Notes: generated by a model from the sequence alone, not told the origin. Positions 16,738 to 26,175 are shown, counted from the first letter of the stretch. The stretch: DNA of 64,000 bases from Eubacteriales bacterium mix99 (GCA_038396605.1 CP121690.1:248001-312000); one strand, 5' to 3'. Numbers and translations are program-made.

Positions 16738-16934
16738 TCTCCGGTTTTTTCCATTTCATTGAGTGACCACAGTTTTTCAGCATTAGCTGTTAGCTTTGCC
16801 TGTACTCCATTCCATTCTAAATCTATATGACGGTTCCTATTTTTCTCAAAACGGACTTTCAACACATTGAGTAGTTCTTCGCGTTGTTCCGGTGACAAAC
16901 CTTTTTGTTCATTTTTCATAACGAAACCATTCAT
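16701..16934 (-). pseudogene. Truncated DUF4256 protein
   Basis: The first 60 or so of 77 residues look like the N-terminus of DUF4256 proteins (LSPEQREELLNVLKVRFEKN, then NRHIDLEWNGVQAKL and LWSLNEMEKTGE). Full members are roughly 180-190 residues. Here the similarity stops after NEMEKTG and the frame ends within about ten unrelated residues. The rest of the gene has been lost at a junction near 16740. The ATG overlaps the ABC-F stop, so it was probably the second gene of that operon. A second ATG at 16919 is also possible. Confidence 0.65.
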
Positions 16935-18856
16935 TCCTTTCCCTTCTCTATCCTTTCTGCCAATTCGTTGAGATAAACCCAGCGATCCATCTTCTCTGCA
17001 AGCTGCTGCTCTGCCTCCTCTTTCTCAGCCATCAACTGCTGAAGCAGGGAATAATCGGTAGAAGCCTGAGCCATCTTTTCTTCCATTTCAAGGATGTTCT
17101 CTTCCAATTCTTGAATCACACTGTCGATGGTTTCATATTCCTTCATCTCTTTAAAGGTAAATTTCTGAATCCTACTCTTTGATTTTTGAAGATTATATTG
17201 CTCTTGCCCATCAGAATTTTTAGGAGATGCTTTTTTTCCCTCTTCAGACAGTTGAGTCAAAATACCATTCTCCCGGTTTTCTTGCACACTCTGTATAAAG
17301 TCTGTATAATTCCCCGGATATTGCTTGATTTTTCCGTCTTCTTCGAAAGAGAATATTTTTCCTGCGATTCGATCGAGGAAATAACGGTCATGAGATACAG
17401 CCATAACGGCTCCCGGAAAATCATCGATATAATCCTCGAGAATGGTTAAGGTTTCAATATCCAGATCGTTGGTCGGCTCATCCAGCAGCAGTACATTGGG
17501 CGCAGTCATTAGAATCCTGAGGAGGTATAGCCTTCTTTTCTCTCCCCCTGAGAGCATACCGATGGGTGTCCATTGCAAAGCCGATGTGAATAAAAAGCGC
17601 TCCATCATCTGAGATGCACTGACTTGGATTCCTTCTGCATTGGTCAAATATTCTGCCCCATCCCGAATATATTCGATGGCTCTCTGCTCACCGTTCATTG
17701 GGTCGGTTTCCTGAGAGAAGTATCCGATTCTGACAGTCTCTCCGACCTCTACCTTCCCGGTATCCGGTTGTAGTCTACCGGAGATGATATTTAAAAGAGT
17801 CGATTTTCCGATTCCATTTGGTCCTACAACGCCTACCCTGTCATCCCTCAAGAGGATATAGTCAAATGAATCAATGACCTTCCTATTATCAAAGGATTTG
17901 CTGACCTGCTCCAATGCAATCACTTTTTTACCAAGGCGGCTGCCTGCCATTGAAATACTCAGCTTTTCCTGTGGCAGATTCATTGTTTGCTCCTTTAAAG
18001 CTTCAAACCGGTCGATTCTGGCTTTTTGTTTGGTGGTTCTGGCCTTTGCACCTCGTTTCATCCAAGCCAGCTCTTTCTTTAACAAGCTCTCCCGCTTTTT
18101 CTCGCTAGATCTGGCCATGTCTTCCCGTTCCAGCTTTTTCTCAAGAAAAAAACTATAGTTTCCCTGGTATTCGTATAAATCACCCTGATCCAATTCAATG
18201 ATCTCATTAGCTACCCGGTCAAGAAAATACCGGTCATGGGTGACCATCAGCAATGTACCTTTTCTTTTGGTCAGATATTCTTCCAGCCAGTCAATGGAGT
18301 GATTGTCCAAATGGTTGGTCGGTTCATCCAGAATTAATAAGTCCGAAGGATGAATGAGTGCTGTGGCCAAAGCCACCCTCTTCTTCTGACCTCCCGATAG
18401 GGTTTCCACCTTTGCATAAAAATCAAGAATCCCCAGTTTGGTCAGGATGGTTTTGGCATCACTCTCCACACTCCAGGCATCCAAGTCATCCATCTCACGA
18501 GTGAGACGGATCATTTCTTCGGCGGATATATCGGGGTTACTGAGAGCCCTTTCATATGCCCGAATTAGCACCATAAGCGGTGAGTCCCCCATAAAGACTT
18601 GGTCCAGAACTGTAGCCTCCGAGTTAAAAAGGGGATTTTGAGACAAATAAGCCGTACGAACGGAGCTGCCTTTGATGAGTCTCCCCTCATCCTGCTGTTC
18701 CAATCCGACGATAATTTTCAACAAGGTCGTCTTACCGATTCCATTGATCCCGATGATCCCTATTTTATCTCCCTCGTTAATCCCAAAACTTATATTATGA
18801 AATAGCGGCTTTTCTCCGTAGCTTTTCGAGATGTTTTCTATGCTTAGCAAATTCAT
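16931..18856 (-). CDS. ABC-F family ATP-binding protein
   Basis: About 641 residues without membrane helices, with two ABC cassettes. The first has Walker A GINGIGKTT, signature LSGGQKKRVALA and Walker B LLILDEPTNHLD. The second has GPNGIGKST, LSGGEKRRLY and LLLDEPTNDLD. A charged interdomain linker (KKELAWMKRGAKARTTKQKA) and a C-terminal coiled coil like that of Uup follow the ABC-F pattern. Such proteins act on the ribosome (translation factors or antibiotic resistance). The start at 18856 has GGAAGG nine bases upstream. Which ABC-F subtype this is cannot be decided; a housekeeping role is as likely as resistance. Confidence 0.92.
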   Translation of the reverse strand: MNLLSIENISKSYGEKPLFHNISFGINEGDKIGIIGINGIGKTTLLKIIVGLEQQDEGRLIKGSSVRTAYLSQNPLFNSEATVLDQVFMGDSPLMVLIRAYERALSNPDISAEEMIRLTREMDDLDAWSVESDAKTILTKLGILDFYAKVETLSGGQKKRVALATALIHPSDLLILDEPTNHLDNHSIDWLEEYLTKRKGTLLMVTHDRYFLDRVANEIIELDQGDLYEYQGNYSFFLEKKLEREDMARSSEKKRESLLKKELAWMKRGAKARTTKQKARIDRFEALKEQTMNLPQEKLSISMAGSRLGKKVIALEQVSKSFDNRKVIDSFDYILLRDDRVGVVGPNGIGKSTLLNIISGRLQPDTGKVEVGETVRIGYFSQETDPMNGEQRAIEYIRDGAEYLTNAEGIQVSASQMMERFLFTSALQWTPIGMLSGGEKRRLYLLRILMTAPNVLLLDEPTNDLDIETLTILEDYIDDFPGAVMAVSHDRYFLDRIAGKIFSFEEDGKIKQYPGNYTDFIQSVQENRENGILTQLSEEGKKASPKNSDGQEQYNLQKSKSRIQKFTFKEMKEYETIDSVIQELEENILEMEEKMAQASTDYSLLQQLMAEKEEAEQQLAEKMDRWVYLNELAERIEKGKE

Positions 18857-19052
18857 GCAGTATATCCTTCCTGTAGTGATATGGTACAAGCAAACCTTTA
18901 ACATTTCCTTTATAGCATATCACAGGAGAAAGCGCAAGTGAACTCGTTTTGTCCCTGGCAAAACAATGAGGATTCAGATGAAGACGTAACGTAACATGAA
19001 TTCATAAGAGTGAACGGGCCACTTATTGAAGTAGGCGTCTGGGCACAGCAAC

Positions 19053-19175
19053 CTATCCTCTATTATCTAAAAATTTTTTCAATTTACAAAGCAGCTTATC
19101 AATCACACCTGCATACTCTGTGTGATTAATAAGATTATTCATAAACTCTCGGCAATTACCGGAGGATGCCTATAC
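19053..19175 (-). pseudogene. Remnant of a sulfatase C-terminus
   Basis: Minus-strand frame ending in TAG at 19053-19055 reads CREFMNNLINHTEYAGVIDK and on to LKKFLDNRG. This resembles the end of arylsulfatase-family proteins (ExxNLxxxPEYAxVxxxLxxxL). It is blocked upstream by a stop and has no start. It belongs to a row of fragments between the ABC-F and YdcF genes. Confidence 0.45.
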
Positions 19176-19264
19176 CGTACTGTCCTGTCTTTTGTCAGCG
19201 AAGCAATCGGACTGCCCTGCAGGTGAGTAGTAGATGGTAATACATATGCTGTCTAAGATATTCT

Positions 19265-19392
19265 TCATTTCGTTTCCCTGCTATTGTTTCGATACTTAAT
19301 TGGAGTTGTTCCTTTTACCTTCTTAAAGACTTTATTAAAATAAAAGTAATCCCGGAATCCTACTTTTTCCGATATTTCGTTGACAGACAACG
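19265..19392 (-). pseudogene. Remnant of an AraC regulator C-terminal HTH
   Basis: Minus-strand frame reading LSVNEISEKVGFRDYFYFNK, then VFKKVKGTTPIKYRNN, and ending in TGA at 19265-19267. This is the canonical last helix pair of an AraC/XylS DNA-binding domain. About 42 residues remain; everything N-terminal is missing and replaced by an unrelated reading frame. Confidence 0.7.
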
Positions 19393-19500
19393 TATATCAT
19401 AGAGAACCTCACCGTTGGCATCCAGTGTACCCCGCCCGTATATTTTCATATTGGACGCACCCTCAGCAAAATGAAGAAAGGTCGTAATGGATTGACGTCT
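19393..19500 (-). pseudogene. Remnant of a beta-helix glycosidase
   Basis: Minus-strand frame reads FLHFAEGASNMKIYGRGTLD and ANG before sliding into the AraC remnant in another frame. The GASNxKIYGRGTLDANG pattern is typical of pectinase/dextranase-like beta-helix glycosidases. Only about 30 residues survive. It abuts the end of the YdcF gene. Confidence 0.45.
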
Positions 19501-19501
19501 T

Positions 19502-20101
19502 TTAAGGCAGCTTATCATATCTCTTTATGATATCAACGAACTGACTTCCGCACTTCGTCAGTTCCCCCATGACCTTTTCTATGCCAAATTCGGAATGAAG
19601 CCAGTTCTGTTTGTTTATGCCCTGCGTGTTGGATGGACAGAGGATGAACTCCGTCTGCGGATAAACAGCTTGATAGTACATGGAACAGCGGCGCGCATGA
19701 AAGGCCTGACAGCACAAAATGGCTTTTTGGATATCAAGTTTCAATTGATCCGTTATCTGCCTGGAGCAGACAGCATTCTCATATGTGTTGGTGGATTGGT
19801 CCTCCCGCAGGATGGCACCTTCCTCCACCCCGTTTGAAATCAGCACATCCTTCAGGAACTCCCACTCCGTACGATAATCCTTATTATAAACCTCTGCTTT
19901 GGACAGCGGCCCCCGGAAATGCCCCCATTTCATGCTGTACCTGCCAGATGGGAGAATATAGGAAGCAAGCCCCTGCTTCCATAGATCCGCAGCCCTTTCG
20001 GCGATCTCAGGACAGGGTCCGCCCGGAATGAAAATGATGTCGGCAGGCCGGGGTTCAGCCTCCAAAAAGATAAATTCTGAAATGTCGCTGACGAATCTCA
20101 T
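19502..20101 (-). CDS. YdcF/ElyC/SanA-family (DUF218) protein
   Basis: 199 residues with DUF218 signatures: ADIIFIPGGPCPEIAERAAD, SGRYS, and the ILREDQSTNTYENA motif with its conserved Ser-Thr-Asn-Thr-x-Glu-Asn. Members bind nucleotides or act on envelope or carrier-linked substrates; no role is established for this one. No signal peptide or membrane helix is visible. TAGGAG lies a few bases before the ATG. It is the last gene of a loose minus-strand set with a 2H phosphoesterase and a cytidine deaminase. Confidence 0.82.
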   Translation of the reverse strand: MRFVSDISEFIFLEAEPRPADIIFIPGGPCPEIAERAADLWKQGLASYILPSGRYSMKWGHFRGPLSKAEVYNKDYRTEWEFLKDVLISNGVEEGAILREDQSTNTYENAVCSRQITDQLKLDIQKAILCCQAFHARRCSMYYQAVYPQTEFILCPSNTQGINKQNWLHSEFGIEKVMGELTKCGSQFVDIIKRYDKLP

Positions 20102-20191
20102 GTTGTCTCCTATCCGGATCCTTCGATAATGAAAGGTTCAGGCAGATCCATTGTTTTTCCCATTATACCACAGGAATTGAAGAAACCAAAA

Positions 20192-20719
20192 TTACGACAG
20201 ATCAAAGGACAGGTATTTCGTCCATTTATTTTCGGACAAATGGAACATATCCACAGAACCTGTCTCAAACCGCAAGGCCTCATATCCAAAGGTCTCCAGA
20301 TATTCCTTTATAATATCGTTCATTTTCTTTTTTGGATTTCCAAGGGCAATGGTCATATGATAGGTGGAAAAGCCGCAGAAATCCGTATGATATTCAGGGA
20401 ACGTATCGTACAATACCTGAGTCATGGCTTCCACCGGAGCCAGCGGGCTGGGCGTCAGATACAGAACATTGCTGGTGGGAAAGCAGGACAGCGGTTTTGC
20501 CCAGAATTCAAATCTTTGGGTTCTGCCGGCGATGGCCTTTAGTTTGTTAACGATTTCTGCATTCATTGCGCCCGGCAGGAAAAAACGATTCAGCAACGTG
20601 ATATGCATTGGAACCACTTTGGACGGATCATTGATATATTTCTGCCGGAAGACTTCCAGTTTGTCATTGTTGACGCCGGGCATCAGACACAGCCCGGTGA
20701 GTTCCCTGTATTTCTCCAT
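20192..20719 (-). CDS. 2H phosphoesterase (2'-5' RNA ligase-like)
   Basis: About 175 residues with the two HxT motifs of the 2H superfamily: PMHITLLNRF near residue 38 and YHMTIALG near residue 120. Such enzymes hydrolyse or form cyclic or 2'-5' phosphodiesters of RNA or nucleotides. The start at 20719 has GAGGAA eight bases upstream; an in-frame ATG at 20767 would add a basic extension that overlaps nothing. It follows the cytidine deaminase gene closely, so a nucleotide-related task is plausible. Confidence 0.8.
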   Translation of the reverse strand: MEKYRELTGLCLMPGVNNDKLEVFRQKYINDPSKVVPMHITLLNRFFLPGAMNAEIVNKLKAIAGRTQRFEFWAKPLSCFPTSNVLYLTPSPLAPVEAMTQVLYDTFPEYHTDFCGFSTYHMTIALGNPKKKMNDIIKEYLETFGYEALRFETGSVDMFHLSENKWTKYLSFDLS

Positions 20720-20782
20720 GCGGCTCTTCCTCTCTGCCTTTTGCTTTCCTGTATTTGTTTCCCGCAATCCTTCCCAGGATGA

Positions 20783-21205
20783 TTATTGATCCCCATCATC
20801 ATGCGCAGATGCCGTTTCCTCCTCTGTTCTGCGCCAGTCATGAGGCAGGAGATTTCCCAGAGTCCACACCACATCCTTTCGGACCATGACCCTGGTATTT
20901 ACATTCTCATCATTAAGCTGGCTGATAAACTCCCGACAGCGGCCGCATGGCGGCATAATATGTCCGTCCCAGCCTACTGCTATCATCTTCACGACCCGGC
21001 TTTCCCCCGCTGTCACCATTGCCGCTGCAGCGGCATGCTCTGCGCAAAACCCCATGGAACAGGCAGTATCAATACAAACACCCACATATACACTCCCTTT
21101 GTCCGTGAGGAGAGCTGCGCCGACTCCCCCGGCTTCCGCATCCCCGGATAGCTTTCGCGGATTCAGAACGGAATATGCGCGCTGATAAAGTTCTTCAAAT
21201 GTCAT
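20783..21205 (-). CDS. Cytidine deaminase-like protein
   Basis: About 140 residues, the usual length of homotetrameric CDA. Zinc-site motifs are present: CAEHAAAAAM (Cys-Ala-Glu) and PPCGRCREF (two Cys). GVCIDTACSMGFCAEH matches the substrate region. The start at 21205 (MTFEELY) follows a GGGGGG ribosome binding site; the longer upstream frame has no coding character. It could act on cytidine, deoxycytidine or, as for blasticidin-S deaminase relatives, a nucleoside antibiotic. Confidence 0.85.
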   Translation of the reverse strand: MTFEELYQRAYSVLNPRKLSGDAEAGGVGAALLTDKGSVYVGVCIDTACSMGFCAEHAAAAAMVTAGESRVVKMIAVGWDGHIMPPCGRCREFISQLNDENVNTRVMVRKDVVWTLGNLLPHDWRRTEEETASAHDDGDQ

Positions 21206-21339
21206 ACCGTATCCCCCCTGGCTGAAACATTCCTGCTTTCGCCTTTTTTCTACAAAATCATTATAGATAAATACCGGGAAAAAAGCAAATGGAAAGTCCG
21301 CATGCAGATGCCAGATGTCTGGCATCCGGAAGGAGGAAA

Positions 21340-21375
21340 GCAGCCCGGAAACCCGGGCCGGGCAATCCAGGCTGC
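21340..21375 (-). terminator. Terminator of the GH76 gene
   Basis: Read on the minus strand, GCAGCC...GGCTGC encloses a CCGGG-TTT-CCCGG type inner stem and is followed by TTTCCTCCTT, 14 bases after the GH76 stop. A further perfect palindrome, GATGCCAGA-TG-TCTGGCATC, lies at 21307-21326. Confidence 0.55.
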
Positions 21376-21388
21376 TCCATCTCATTTT

Positions 21389-24300
21389 TCAAATATCTCC
21401 GTTCCCAAATAGCAAATGATCCATATTACAGATCTCAGATGCTCCATGATACACAAGATAAATATCCTTTATTCCGGCTATCGGTTCGACTTCATATCCG
21501 GTTTCGGTAAATGCCCAGAAATCACCGGTATTTTTAAGGAGACAGGTAGCAAGCAGCTTCCCATCCATACTGCCCTCCCGGATTTCGATCGTTGCATCCT
21601 CCGCAGGCGAAGCGTATCGCAGAATGATCTTTCCGGCTCCTTTTTTTCCAAAGTCCAGGTTTCTGTATTCTGACCAGGCGCCGTTCTGAATCCCTGCCAG
21701 ATAAGTGACTCCGTCCCTGGTTTCCGTCCCGCAGCCTTTTTTCCTGTCGCAGTGCTCCGCTTCCACCATCGCATAAGGATCCCGGATTTCTCCGGTCAGC
21801 TCGGTAAACACGAGATGATCCAGATTACATATCCCATCTCCGCCCCTGAACACAAGATAGATATCCTGTCTTCCAAGAGGTCTTTCCACCGTAACGGTCG
21901 TCTCGGTGAAGTTCTCCCATCCTCCGGTGTTTTCAAGCCGGCAGATTCCAAGCAATTCCCCGTCTGCACTGTCCTGATGTATTTCCACAGAGGCATCCTT
22001 AACCGGTGTTGCATACCGCAAAGTTGCCTTTACCGCGCCTCTTTCACCGAATCTCAGATTTTTGAATGCAGCATAAGCGCCATTTTGCATATCCGTTAGG
22101 TATTTCTCTCCTGCCGTCATGCCGGATACTTCGTCCGCATCTTCTCCTTCCATGGTTTGATAAGGATTCCTTGCAGCGGCTTCTTCTTCATCAAAGACAA
22201 AGCTGTCCACATTGCATAATAAATCAGCAGAGCCATGAAACACAAGGCAGATATCCTGTCTGCCCGTTATGTCAGCTGTTTCAACTTCTGCCGTCTTCCA
22301 GGCGTCCCAACCGCCTGTGCCCGGAAGCTTACAGGTCCCAAGAAGTTTTCCTCCGGCACTACCCAGCCGGATTTCCACTGCTGCATCCTCTGCAGATGTG
22401 GCATAATGGAAACGGACAAGACTGCTTCCTTTTTCTCCAAACAACAGATTCCGGTAAACAGCAGAATGCCCATTTTTGATACCGGTCAGACAGCCCGGAT
22501 CAGCTTTCGGTCCTTCCAGCCGATCCGCGCTTTCCGCTTCGATTGTGCCATAGGGATCGCGCAGGTCGTCCGCCGGAAGATCCACGACTGCCTCCGTTTC
22601 TTTGCTGATTACGGTTCCGATATATTCGCCTTCTCCAATCGCCGTTACCGTTAAGGTTTTCCCGATGTCCGCTTCCTTCACTTCATAGTTTTTACCGGTA
22701 CCAACCTGTTTCCCGCCCGATTCCCAGATATAGGTCACCGTTGCGTCCGAAGGGGTCACCGCAGCTGTCAGAACATCCCGGTATGCCGGTTTTACCGGAT
22801 CAATTGTTACTCCTTCGACTGCTTTCTCCGATCCTATCATAAAGCGGAAGGAATTCAGCCGGAATGGATCCTGCTGCCCTGTCCGATAAACCAGGCATAG
22901 ATCCTTAAGACCGGTAACCTCCTCCGTAAGCTCCATAACCTGGCTGTTCCAGGCACTCCGCAGGCCAATGTTTTCCACATCAAGGGAACCAATCACCTTT
23001 CCATCCGGACCACCAATCCGAATTTCAATGGTTCCTCCTTCTGTCATGGGGGTAACCCGGAATTCCGCGTATCCGGGTGCCACATCACCGAAGTCCACAT
23101 TACGATACATGATATAGGCTCCGTCTTCGATATTGCCTATGTATTTCGTTCCGTCCCCTGCCTTTTTGACAAGTATGGCCTTACAGGAATCAAAGTCCTT
23201 TGCCCCGAGGGTATGATAGGCATCCTTGATCAAATTTCCGGACGGCGGCGTATTCTGGTATAATGCAACGGCAGCGGAAGCGCTCCAATCTGTTGGTTTG
23301 TCGCTGTCCTCGGTTTTTTTACCCCATCTTGTGCCGGTGATGCCCTCTGAATTTCTGTTATTCCATGCTGTCCAGGCATTGTACTGCATCCAGTCGATAT
23401 ACTGCGGCTGATTGTGGTTCACAATCAGATAATTCAGCCATCTGGTCAAGATCCCTTTAAACCCCGGTAAATCGGCGCCACCGTCTTCGTTGCTCATCAC
23501 GCCGTAGCCATACATGTCAATCATTGCATAATCTGCAGCCGAAATCGCATCACTTAAATATCTTTCATCGCCGTAATGCTCATACAACATGCAATTGGCA
23601 CCGATGAAGGTTCCCTGATTATAGGTGGAAGCCCATGTGCTTTTGACGCCATCCATCCCGATACAGTCATCAACATGTCCTGTCTCCGGATCAAACAGGA
23701 CTTCTCTTTCCCAATCCATCATGGCCTTTGCTTTTTCAAAGTAACTTTCGTCTCCGAGAGCAGTACCCAGCAGGCAGGCTGCAATGGCACCCGGCCCGTT
23801 CACACAGGCGTTTTTTGATTGATTGTCCGCACGCCAGAACAATCCGCCTCCCAGATCATCACTCCAGGCTCTTTTATAGGTGTTATCAAAGTTGATCCTG
23901 GCAGTTTCCAGATATTTTGTATCCCCGGTTGCCAGGTAGGACCTTGCACATGCGATGACAATCCACATAATATCATCATTATAGTCATTTTTCCCCCACC
24001 AGCCATCCACTTCATAACCTTTTTGGTCCACCAGGAAGCCTTCATGGATTTGATCCATCATTTCTTTGTAACGTGCTTCCCCGGTATGACTGTATGCGTC
24101 AACGACAATTTCAAATATTTCCGCACCCGTCCAGAACCCCCCGAAGCGATGGATATCTTTCTCTTCGTCATACTGATAGTATTTATCAATAAATGCCGTA
24201 AACCCATCGTATGCCATCTCTTTGAAGTCGACACCGTAATCCGGAGCCTGAACCGGATGGGTCCTGTTGCTTGTTTTGGTTCCTTTGTAATCCCCAATAC

Positions 24301-25360
24301 CTGTAACTTCCAATTCTATTTTTTTCCCGATGTCCCCTACAGACACCTTATAATGATCGTTGTAGCCAACTTCTTTTCCGTCTGCTTTCCAGACATAACG
24401 GACCATGGCGTCTTCCGGTGTCAGGGTTCCATGCAGCGTATCCCCTGCCACCGGACTGTCCTTGTCAAGACGCACACTGCGAATGTTCCTGGTTGGGTGA
24501 GTGAAAAACTGAATCCAGTTCAGGTTGATCAGATAGTCTTTTCCCCGGAATACCAGGAAGAAATCCTGTATCCCTTTCACTTTTTCAATTTTGGTATGAA
24601 AGGTCTGATAATCCTCCCAGGAGCCGGTAGAAGGAATGCTGCAGCTGCCAAGAAGTCTTCCGTCCGGACCGTCCAGCCGAACTTCCACGGTTCCGCCGGA
24701 ACTGGAGGAGGCCCGGAACATCACGGATTCGGCTGCCTTATATCTGAAATTTACATTGCGGTAGCCGGTATAATAGCCGTCCTTAATACCGCCTATGTTT
24801 TTTCCTCCATCAATACAGTCCTCCACCACCATGCCTTCGCCGAAGCTTTCGTCAAAACTTTCTGCTTCGATTCTGTCATAAGGATCTTTTGAAGGATATT
24901 CCGCCCCGGCTGTTACCTTTTCTGTCTGATCCGTACGGATACCCAAGGTATGACCGGTTCCCGAGACAATCAAACGAATCCTTTTTCCCTTCAGCGCAGA
25001 AGAAACCCGGCATTCCTGATCCCTGCTTATTTCCTTCGAGCCGGATCTCCAGCTGTACCGTACCGTTGCATCCTCCGGTTCGATATCTGCAGTCAGGACA
25101 TCTCCTACAGAAGGCTTCTTATTGCTGATCTCTGCCTTCTTCAAAATCCTGATCCGGGGGAAATGAGCTCTCTCCGCTTCTGCGGCAGCGGAGGCTTCTT
25201 CCCCAAAGGTCTCCGCTCCGGAAGTCTGCGACTCCAAAGTTTCCGTTTCCGCTGCTGCCTGTGTTGCCATCGGTGTCAACAAAGTCATCAGCATGGTCAT
25301 GATCAGCACCGCCGCCAGCATTCCTTTGCCGCATAGCTTGAATTTCCGCTTCTTTTGCAT
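21389..25360 (-). CDS. Secreted multimodular GH76 enzyme with five CBM6-like modules
   Basis: About 1323 residues. The signal peptide (residues 1-36) has a long hydrophobic core and ends ATQAAA. Three Ig-like segments (about 74-150, 292-371, 845-926) share the pattern TPEDATVxYxW...GIGDYxGT. The GH76 catalytic domain (about 374-705) has the diagnostic Asp-Asp pair in NDYNDDIMWIVIACAR. Five CBM6-like modules (about 160-286, 712-841, 932-1056, 1064-1186, 1193-1320) each carry YRNxxFG and an IxLVFRG or IYLVYHG strand. GH76 enzymes are endo-alpha-1,6-mannanases, so yeast mannan or a related cell-wall glycan is the likely target. No LPXTG or S-layer anchor is seen at the C-terminus. AGGAGG precedes ATG 25360. 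The first Ig and CBM repeats look more diverged than the last three. Confidence 0.9.
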   Translation of the reverse strand: MQKKRKFKLCGKGMLAAVLIMTMLMTLLTPMATQAAAETETLESQTSGAETFGEEASAAAEAERAHFPRIRILKKAEISNKKPSVGDVLTADIEPEDATVRYSWRSGSKEISRDQECRVSSALKGKRIRLIVSGTGHTLGIRTDQTEKVTAGAEYPSKDPYDRIEAESFDESFGEGMVVEDCIDGGKNIGGIKDGYYTGYRNVNFRYKAAESVMFRASSSSGGTVEVRLDGPDGRLLGSCSIPSTGSWEDYQTFHTKIEKVKGIQDFFLVFRGKDYLINLNWIQFFTHPTRNIRSVRLDKDSPVAGDTLHGTLTPEDAMVRYVWKADGKEVGYNDHYKVSVGDIGKKIELEVTGIGDYKGTKTSNRTHPVQAPDYGVDFKEMAYDGFTAFIDKYYQYDEEKDIHRFGGFWTGAEIFEIVVDAYSHTGEARYKEMMDQIHEGFLVDQKGYEVDGWWGKNDYNDDIMWIVIACARSYLATGDTKYLETARINFDNTYKRAWSDDLGGGLFWRADNQSKNACVNGPGAIAACLLGTALGDESYFEKAKAMMDWEREVLFDPETGHVDDCIGMDGVKSTWASTYNQGTFIGANCMLYEHYGDERYLSDAISAADYAMIDMYGYGVMSNEDGGADLPGFKGILTRWLNYLIVNHNQPQYIDWMQYNAWTAWNNRNSEGITGTRWGKKTEDSDKPTDWSASAAVALYQNTPPSGNLIKDAYHTLGAKDFDSCKAILVKKAGDGTKYIGNIEDGAYIMYRNVDFGDVAPGYAEFRVTPMTEGGTIEIRIGGPDGKVIGSLDVENIGLRSAWNSQVMELTEEVTGLKDLCLVYRTGQQDPFRLNSFRFMIGSEKAVEGVTIDPVKPAYRDVLTAAVTPSDATVTYIWESGGKQVGTGKNYEVKEADIGKTLTVTAIGEGEYIGTVISKETEAVVDLPADDLRDPYGTIEAESADRLEGPKADPGCLTGIKNGHSAVYRNLLFGEKGSSLVRFHYATSAEDAAVEIRLGSAGGKLLGTCKLPGTGGWDAWKTAEVETADITGRQDICLVFHGSADLLCNVDSFVFDEEEAAARNPYQTMEGEDADEVSGMTAGEKYLTDMQNGAYAAFKNLRFGERGAVKATLRYATPVKDASVEIHQDSADGELLGICRLENTGGWENFTETTVTVERPLGRQDIYLVFRGGDGICNLDHLVFTELTGEIRDPYAMVEAEHCDRKKGCGTETRDGVTYLAGIQNGAWSEYRNLDFGKKGAGKIILRYASPAEDATIEIREGSMDGKLLATCLLKNTGDFWAFTETGYEVEPIAGIKDIYLVYHGASEICNMDHLLFGNGDI

Positions 25361-25486
25361 TCCTTCTCCTCCTCTCATTTGTACGTACCTCCCGTTCTCC
25401 GGTTAATCTTCTTCATTTAATATACCATTTCGCCACTCATCTCCCTTCTTTATATATCATTCATATAATTGATATATCCATTTTTA

Positions 25487-25515
25487 ATTATATAGATACA
25501 ATAACAGCGTGTCAA
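25487..25515 (-). promoter_or_regulatory. Consensus sigma-A promoter of the GH76 gene
   Basis: On the minus strand TTGACA (25510-25515) and TATAAT (25487-25492) are separated by exactly 17 bp. The -10 is about 127 bp from the start codon, leaving an AT-rich leader. The remainder of the 25361-25788 gap is AT-rich, and nothing else was recognised. Confidence 0.8.
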
Positions 25516-25788
25516 TATACTTGTATAATGTCTATATATTTTCTTTCTGAATCTGCATAATTTAAGGATTAGCTGCTTAATTGTTTTGACAAAATGATAT
25601 GTAATATTTCAAATATCTATCTTTTACGACCTCATCTGTGCTATTTAGCATAACATTATATACTATTTACAGTATGGTCTGCACGAAGGAACTCAAACTG
25701 ATTTTATGCAATAAAAAACAGCAGACCCTGTTCTCAGGAGACTACTATTTCAATGATACAGAATATTAGAAGATATTCATGTTGATAT

Positions 25789-26175
25789 TCATTTTACCTC
25801 AGCCTGAAGTTTTTTTAAAATTGCCTGATCTGCCGGGCAGAAATCATATTGTGAAATTTCCGTCACCGGAATCCAGCGAATATCGTTGTGCTCCAGCTTT
25901 TGCGGTACGCCTTCTGCAATCGAAGCATGAAACAGGGTCAGATGTACCATGATGTCCGGATATTCATACACTACGTCCATAAACACATCGCCGACCGAAA
26001 CGGTAATGTCCAGCTCTTCCCGGCATTCGCGGATAAGCGCCTGTTCCTTTGTCTCTCCCGGTTCCACCTTTCCTCCGACAAACTCCCACAATAAGCCGCG
26101 TGCCTTGTTTGCCGGCCGCTGGCAGATCATAAACCTGTTGTCCTTCCAAATCAAAGCTGCCACTACTTCTGTCAT
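25789..26175 (-). CDS. NUDIX hydrolase, MutT-like
   Basis: About 128 residues. The Nudix box reads GKVEPGETKEQALIRECREE followed by LDI, with an Asp where the consensus has Gly, as in several MutT proteins. The preceding GLLWEFVGG is typical of 8-oxo-dGTP diphosphatases. It would hydrolyse oxidised or damaged nucleoside triphosphates. ATG 26175 has GGGAGGG six bases upstream. It stands alone, downstream of a repeat element carrying a possible -10 sequence. Confidence 0.88.
   Translation of the reverse strand: MTEVVAALIWKDNRFMICQRPANKARGLLWEFVGGKVEPGETKEQALIRECREELDITVSVGDVFMDVVYEYPDIMVHLTLFHASIAEGVPQKLEHNDIRWIPVTEISQYDFCPADQAILKKLQAEVK

Noticed and set aside
23819-24892. 357-codon plus-strand frame inside the GH76 gene
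   Set aside because: It is antisense to the catalytic domain, and its length reflects codon bias of the real gene; no domain is recognisable.
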